From Eupeodes corollae (lineage: Eukaryota > Arthropoda > Insecta > Diptera > Syrphidae): a stretch of 64,000 bases of DNA. Where the stretch lies: assembly GCF_945859685.1 (NCBI RefSeq), contig NC_079147.1, positions 18,083,289 through 18,147,288 on the forward strand, in the 5' to 3' direction. This document shows positions 59,854-64,000 of the stretch, piece after piece. The first letter of the stretch is position 1; each line of letters begins with the position of its first letter. The notes under the pieces are model-generated. The model was not told the DNA's origin. It did not search any database and was given only the letters and a program-made list of their open reading frames with translations. The position numbers were made by a program, and so were the translations under genes.

Positions 59854-60422
59854 TTTCTGCCTTTGAGGGCTCGTCTGGCTTATCTAAAGCACCTTCTTGA
59901 TGTTGGTATCACCGTCCATGAAGATGCGATAGCCCACTGGAGCAACGACTCCCACATTGTGGAATGTTTTGGCGCAAATTGTCCTGCCCGCTGCGACTTA
60001 GCCTCCACCAGAGATTTTCTTTCATACTTATTCTCCTCCACAATTGAACTTATCGCTCTTCTCATGTCTCTAAAACCCTTGTGATTGAATTGCGAAAGCG
60101 TCGAAGACCCATCCCTTTGAAACGTCATTACGAACTACGATCAAGTCTTTTTCGTCCTTTGGGTCTTCACGCCAGTAGCCATAGTGAATTATGGTTCCTA
60201 GCTTAACAAAGAGCGTTTGAAACTCTGTAGGATCAAAAAAGAACCACCAGGGCCGCCAATAGTCACCAGGGCTTTTATTTCTCGCAATTTTTTTCCGTTA
60301 CCACGCAGCTCCCCCAAAAATTCCTTTTTTTTGTTATTTTTTTCTCTTCCATATTCTGTCAATAAAAAACAAAAAGCAATAATGCTTATTTTGTAAGGAA
60401 ATTCTATAAATAATATAACTTA
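59854..60422. other. Unidentified stretch with overlapping open frames
   Basis: Overlapping frames of 73 codons (plus, 59,863-60,084) and 82 codons (minus, 60,128-59,880). The plus frame reads LKHLLDVGITVHEDAIAHWS. Base composition is more GC-rich than the flanks, which may mark a TE or retrocopy relic. No family recognised. Confidence 0.3.
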
Positions 60423-63015
60423 ACCTTGACCTCAACCAACATGCGTCTGCAGCCAGCTTGGTCCCCAGCTAGCTGTCTCCAGTTTCTCGAAGCATTCTAA
60501 GACGCTCTCATCTTTCTTTGACAGGGTCCAGGACTCAGCGCCATAAATTAGAACCGGGATGATGAGTGTCTTATAGATGGCAATTTTAGATGCTCGAGAG
60601 AGGACTTAACTTCTCAATTGCCTTCTAAGCCCAAAGAAGCAGCGATTTGCAAGAGTTATTCTTCGTTTGATTTCAACGCTGGTGTCGTTGTCTGTGTCAA
60701 TAGGTAAACAAAGTCCTTAACTACCTCAAAGTTATAGCTGTCCATGGTGACGTTTTGTCCAACACGTCGTTGTGTAATGTCCCTTTTGATGACAGCATAT
60801 ACTTGGTCTTGCCCTCATTGATCGCAATGCTCAAAAACGCTCCACTGACATCACACTTTGATCTTCCAATTATGTCAATATCATCTGCGTATCCAAGTAA
60901 TCACCTTTCGACCTTTCGAAGATTGTGCATCTAGTGTTGACGGTTGAGTTTTGCACAATTCTTTCCAGAACGATGTAGAAGAAGTCGCATGACAGGCCAT
61001 CGACTTGTCTAAAACCTTTTTTGACATGAAATGCATCTGTGAGATCTTTTCCGACCTTGATAGAGCAGCGTGCATTCTCCATCGTCATTCTGCACAAACG
61101 GATAAGTTTGACAGGGATGCCAAAACTAGACATTGCTCGGTAGAGCTTTTCCCTATAGATGCTGTCATACGCGGCTTTAAAATCGATAAAGAGATGGTGG
61201 GTATCGATTTGAAGTTCCTGGGTTTTTTCCAAGATCTGCCGTAGTGTGAATATTTGGTCGATAGTGGACTTTCCTGGTCTGAAGCCCCGCTGATAAGGAC
61301 CAATCAGGTTGTTGACTACCGACTTCAGATGTTCACATAATACGGCAAAGAGGATCTTATACGCAATGTTAAGGAGACTGATGCCTCTGTAGTTGGCGCA
61401 GTTTAGAGGGTCTCCTTTCTTATGTATCGGCCATATTATGCTGAGATTCCAATCATCGGTCATGCTTTCTTCCGACCATATTTTGCAGATGCTGCTTTGA
61501 ATAGTTGGACAACAATTTCGTTTTGCAGCTTCGTTTGACTTCAGCGGAATTCGGTTCGTCATCGCCGTTATATAATTTGGAGAAGTGGTCTTCCCATATT
61601 CTCAAAATCAACTGCAATTCTACTACGATGTTCCCCTGATCGTCTTTACAGGCTTCGGTTCGTGGCTGGTACCCTTGGGAGGTTTTTTTTAATTTGTTGG
61701 TAACATTTACGAACCTCATTCCTGTTGTGACATCCATCTATCTCCTCGATGGCGCGCTTCTCATGCTCTCTTTTTTTCCATCTAAGAAGTCGGTGTTTCT
61801 CTCTCCTCTTCTGCTCGTAGAGCTTGCGACTTGCGAGCAGCTCTGGTCCTCCTGTGCAGCACCATTTTATATGCCTGTTGTTCCGCTGCGTGCGCTTGCC
61901 GGCATTCGTCGTCAAAGCAGGGGTTTCTCCGTAGTGGCCGTGTGAAACCTAACACTTCAGAGGCGGCATCTCTGATGGCTGCAAGTCAATGTTGCCACTG
62001 GTTTTCAATGCTTAATGCAGTCACATTAGGACTCCTGAAGAGTTTATTAGAGACTCGATCGCAAAAGGACATGGCAGTCCTTGCGATTCTAGCTGTCTAA
62101 TGTACGGATATCCGTAGCCGTACCTTGGCTACAACGAGGTAGTGGTCCGAGTCAATGTTGGTACCTCGGAATGTTCGGATATCCTGTATACTGGAGAAGT
62201 GTCGTGCGTCGATCGCAAAGTGGTCAATCTGGTTGACGGTTTGTTGATCAGGAGATTTCCATGACTTTTTGCCTGAGTCTAGTTTCAACAACAAATCCAC
62301 ACCCAAATAGACGTTGTCTTTGTTCTCGGTAGCAGTCGCCGTAGTAGATATCGCAGTCTTTTAGTTTGCGTTTGCCCGGTCCATCCCATCGCACTTCTTG
62401 GATGGCTGAAATATCTGCCTTGCAGCAGTTTAGGGCTTCCGCTAATTGTTCGGCTGCACGTGGTCTGTTAAGGGAAATAACATTCCACGTACAGATTCGA
62501 AGTTCGTTGTCCTTATTTCGTTTGCGTCGGTTGTCAACAGTGAATCCGTTCGTATCCCAGGCATGTTGGTGCTTCGCAACTAAAGGTATTTTTTACGTGG
62601 CCAGGAAGTCACCCCGACTGCACAACCCCCAACCTGGAGGGCCAGATCCTTAATATATCTCCAAGGACGGGGAGCCGGATAAACCGCTCCTTACAAGCCT
62701 GGGCTCCGAATATGTCGAAGAAGCCCTATAAGGTGTTCACTAAGTAGTTCAACCTTACTGCAACTGATGATTCCATCTCGAGAATTCGTCCGATGCCGTC
62801 TGGATAAGGAGAGGTGCCTTAGTGGAAACACCTCTCCCCCCACATCTCTCGTTTGCTGCCCCCAACAACTTTCCACTGGGGTTAAAACCCAATCTCCAGT
62901 TGAGGTACTAGGCACCCAATGTTCACCGCGGGGAGGTGAGAGTAGGAGTTGATAGACAGAGGTAAGTTTTGAGAAAAACCTGTGGACGCTTGTGTCCTCT
63001 TGAATGCACACGCTA
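60423..63015 (-). mobile_element. LINE family A, copy 3, minus strand, most intact
   Basis: 5' region 63,015-62,600 includes cacctctccttatccagacg and the block shared with 8,876-9,120. Endonuclease end: VNQIDHFAIDARHFSS and NIDSDHYLVVAKVRLRIS (62,230-62,100) with the catalytic D-H. Linker: YEQKRREKHRLLRWKKREHE. Reverse transcriptase in one 230-codon frame (61,562-60,870): IHKKGDPLNCANYRGISLLN, QRGFRPGKSTIDQIFTLRQI, THHLFIDFKAAYDSIYREKL, KGFRQVDGLSCDFFYIVLER; the YADD block follows in another frame (YPRYADDI.. equivalent near 60,885). The C-terminal part runs to about 60,425. Fewer breaks than the plus-strand copies. Confidence 0.86.
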
Positions 63016-63059
63016 TCATTTGAACATCAAGGTATAGAACTACAAAGTGAACTTTGTTT

Positions 63060-63372
63060 CAATTATATGGACACATATGAGCGCGACCAACGACCAATTT
63101 AAGAAAACAAATTTATTCGTCGCGAAAAAAATTATAGTTGATACGAACTTTCAAACTTTATTCGCGTTCCACATAATCCACACTCGCAACGAATAAAATA
63201 ATCACGTATTTAACCTAAAAAATCATTCTTATTTTGGTTTCGGTGGTGAATGGTGTTCGGCTGTGGCTTCATTCGCGACGAATTAAAAACTCTCATGTGA
63301 AAGAAACGTCAAAATCGACGAATATTCGTTCATTCGTTGGTCGTTGGTCGTGCTCATGTGAATAGTACTTTA
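63060..63372. mobile_element. TTAA-family MITE, reverse orientation
   Basis: Read in reverse, the right end is ttaaagtactattcacatga followed by gcacgacc, as at 52,608. Shared interior: gacgaatattcgttcattcg, ctttcacatgagagtttt, gtggattatgtggaacgcga in reverse. The left end has lost its TTAA. Confidence 0.72.
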
Positions 63373-63439
63373 AGTGATAATTTTGTTCGGGGTAAGTTTA
63401 AATGGCATTTCAAAAAATGCCTAGTTACAAAATTCCATT

Positions 63440-64000
63440 TGTGTCAGAATGCAAATAAAAAGTTAAAGACTAGACAGCATCTATAAGGAAGATTTTACAG
63501 AGAAATGTCAAGTTTTGGCATCCCTGTCAAACTTGTCCATTTGTGTAGAATGAAGAATGATTGGTAATTGGCGCGTTTTTGAGAGCCAATGAGATGATGG
63601 GCTTAGTAGTCAATGAGAGCAAGACTAAGTATGCTCTGTCAATAAAAAAAAGGACATTAAATATTGACGTCTTCTACAAAACGTCACCTTGGTTTTTCCA
63701 TGATCTGCCGTAATGTAATTTTTAACAAATAAATAAATTACAAATTTTATTACAGCTTTAACTTTGAGGTAGTAAGGACTTTGTTTAGTAAGGCCCCGTT
63801 TCAGCGCTAAAGTCTTAAGGATAAAAACTATTGCAAATCACTATTTCTTTGGACAAGGCAATTCCGTAGTAAAGTTCTTTCTCGAGCATCTAAGTTATCA
63901 TCTATGTATAAGACACTCACTATCCCTATTCTCATTTATGGTGCTGGGACTTGTGTTTAATTGTTAAAGGAAAGATGAGAAAGTCCTTGGATGCTTCGAG
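63440..64000 (+). mobile_element. LINE family A fragment, cut by the window edge
   Basis: Matches the family A reverse transcriptase and C-terminal part: ttttggcatccctgtcaaac (SFGIPVKL), then gagagcaagactaagtatgc (NESKTKYAL), aactttgaggtagtaaggac, tatttctttggacaaggcaa (YFFGQGN) and tctatgtataagacactcac. The YADD segment is deleted and the frame is broken. Confidence 0.7.

Overview
The window looks like nuclear DNA of a dipteran fly. It is AT-rich, has short GT-AG introns, a TATA+Inr core promoter and fly-like RACK1 codons, and it is crowded with broken transposable elements (TEs) typical of insects: mariner, hAT, PIF/Harbinger, APE-type LINEs, a tRNA-derived SINE, a foldback element and MITEs. 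No bacterial operon, CRISPR array, rRNA or free-standing tRNA gene is visible. All positions and translations were read by eye; no database search or alignment was run.

The main host gene is on the plus strand. A TATA box and initiator near 27,071-27,106 and an ATG-free leader of about 560 bases lead to a four-codon first coding exon (27,663-27,674). After an inferred intron of 29,427 bases come exon 2 (57,102-57,365), a 59-base intron and exon 3 (57,425-58,186). The joined frame gives a 345-residue secreted proline-rich protein whose signal peptide is split by the giant intron. A second, weaker candidate is a small spliced frame at 13,031-13,428.

1-8,770: a foldback-family fragment; a 98-bp tandem array; a mariner transposase relic split by a 1.2-kb hAT element that itself carries a 235-bp Harbinger-type MITE; an intronless, nearly complete RACK1 retrocopy with one stop codon; and a second hAT element. 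8,870-19,364: LINE family A (two copies), family B, antisense family D fragments and two SINEs. 20,200-25,400: family C LINE copies on both strands and another LINE relic. 25,400-27,674: promoter region and exon 1. 27,675-57,101: the giant intron, holding a large foldback element, two further family C LINEs, SINEs, a PIF/Harbinger element, TTAA-flanked MITEs, a second MITE family and tandem repeats. 57,102-58,211: the two main exons and a poly(A) signal. 58,212-64,000: a mariner terminal repeat, a perfect 38-nt hairpin, a minus-strand family A LINE, a MITE and a further LINE fragment cut by the window edge.

Apart from the secreted-protein gene (and possibly the small spliced frame) every recognised coding string is a decayed TE or the retrocopy. 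The TE frames are broken by many stops and frameshifts, so none looks able to make a full enzyme.
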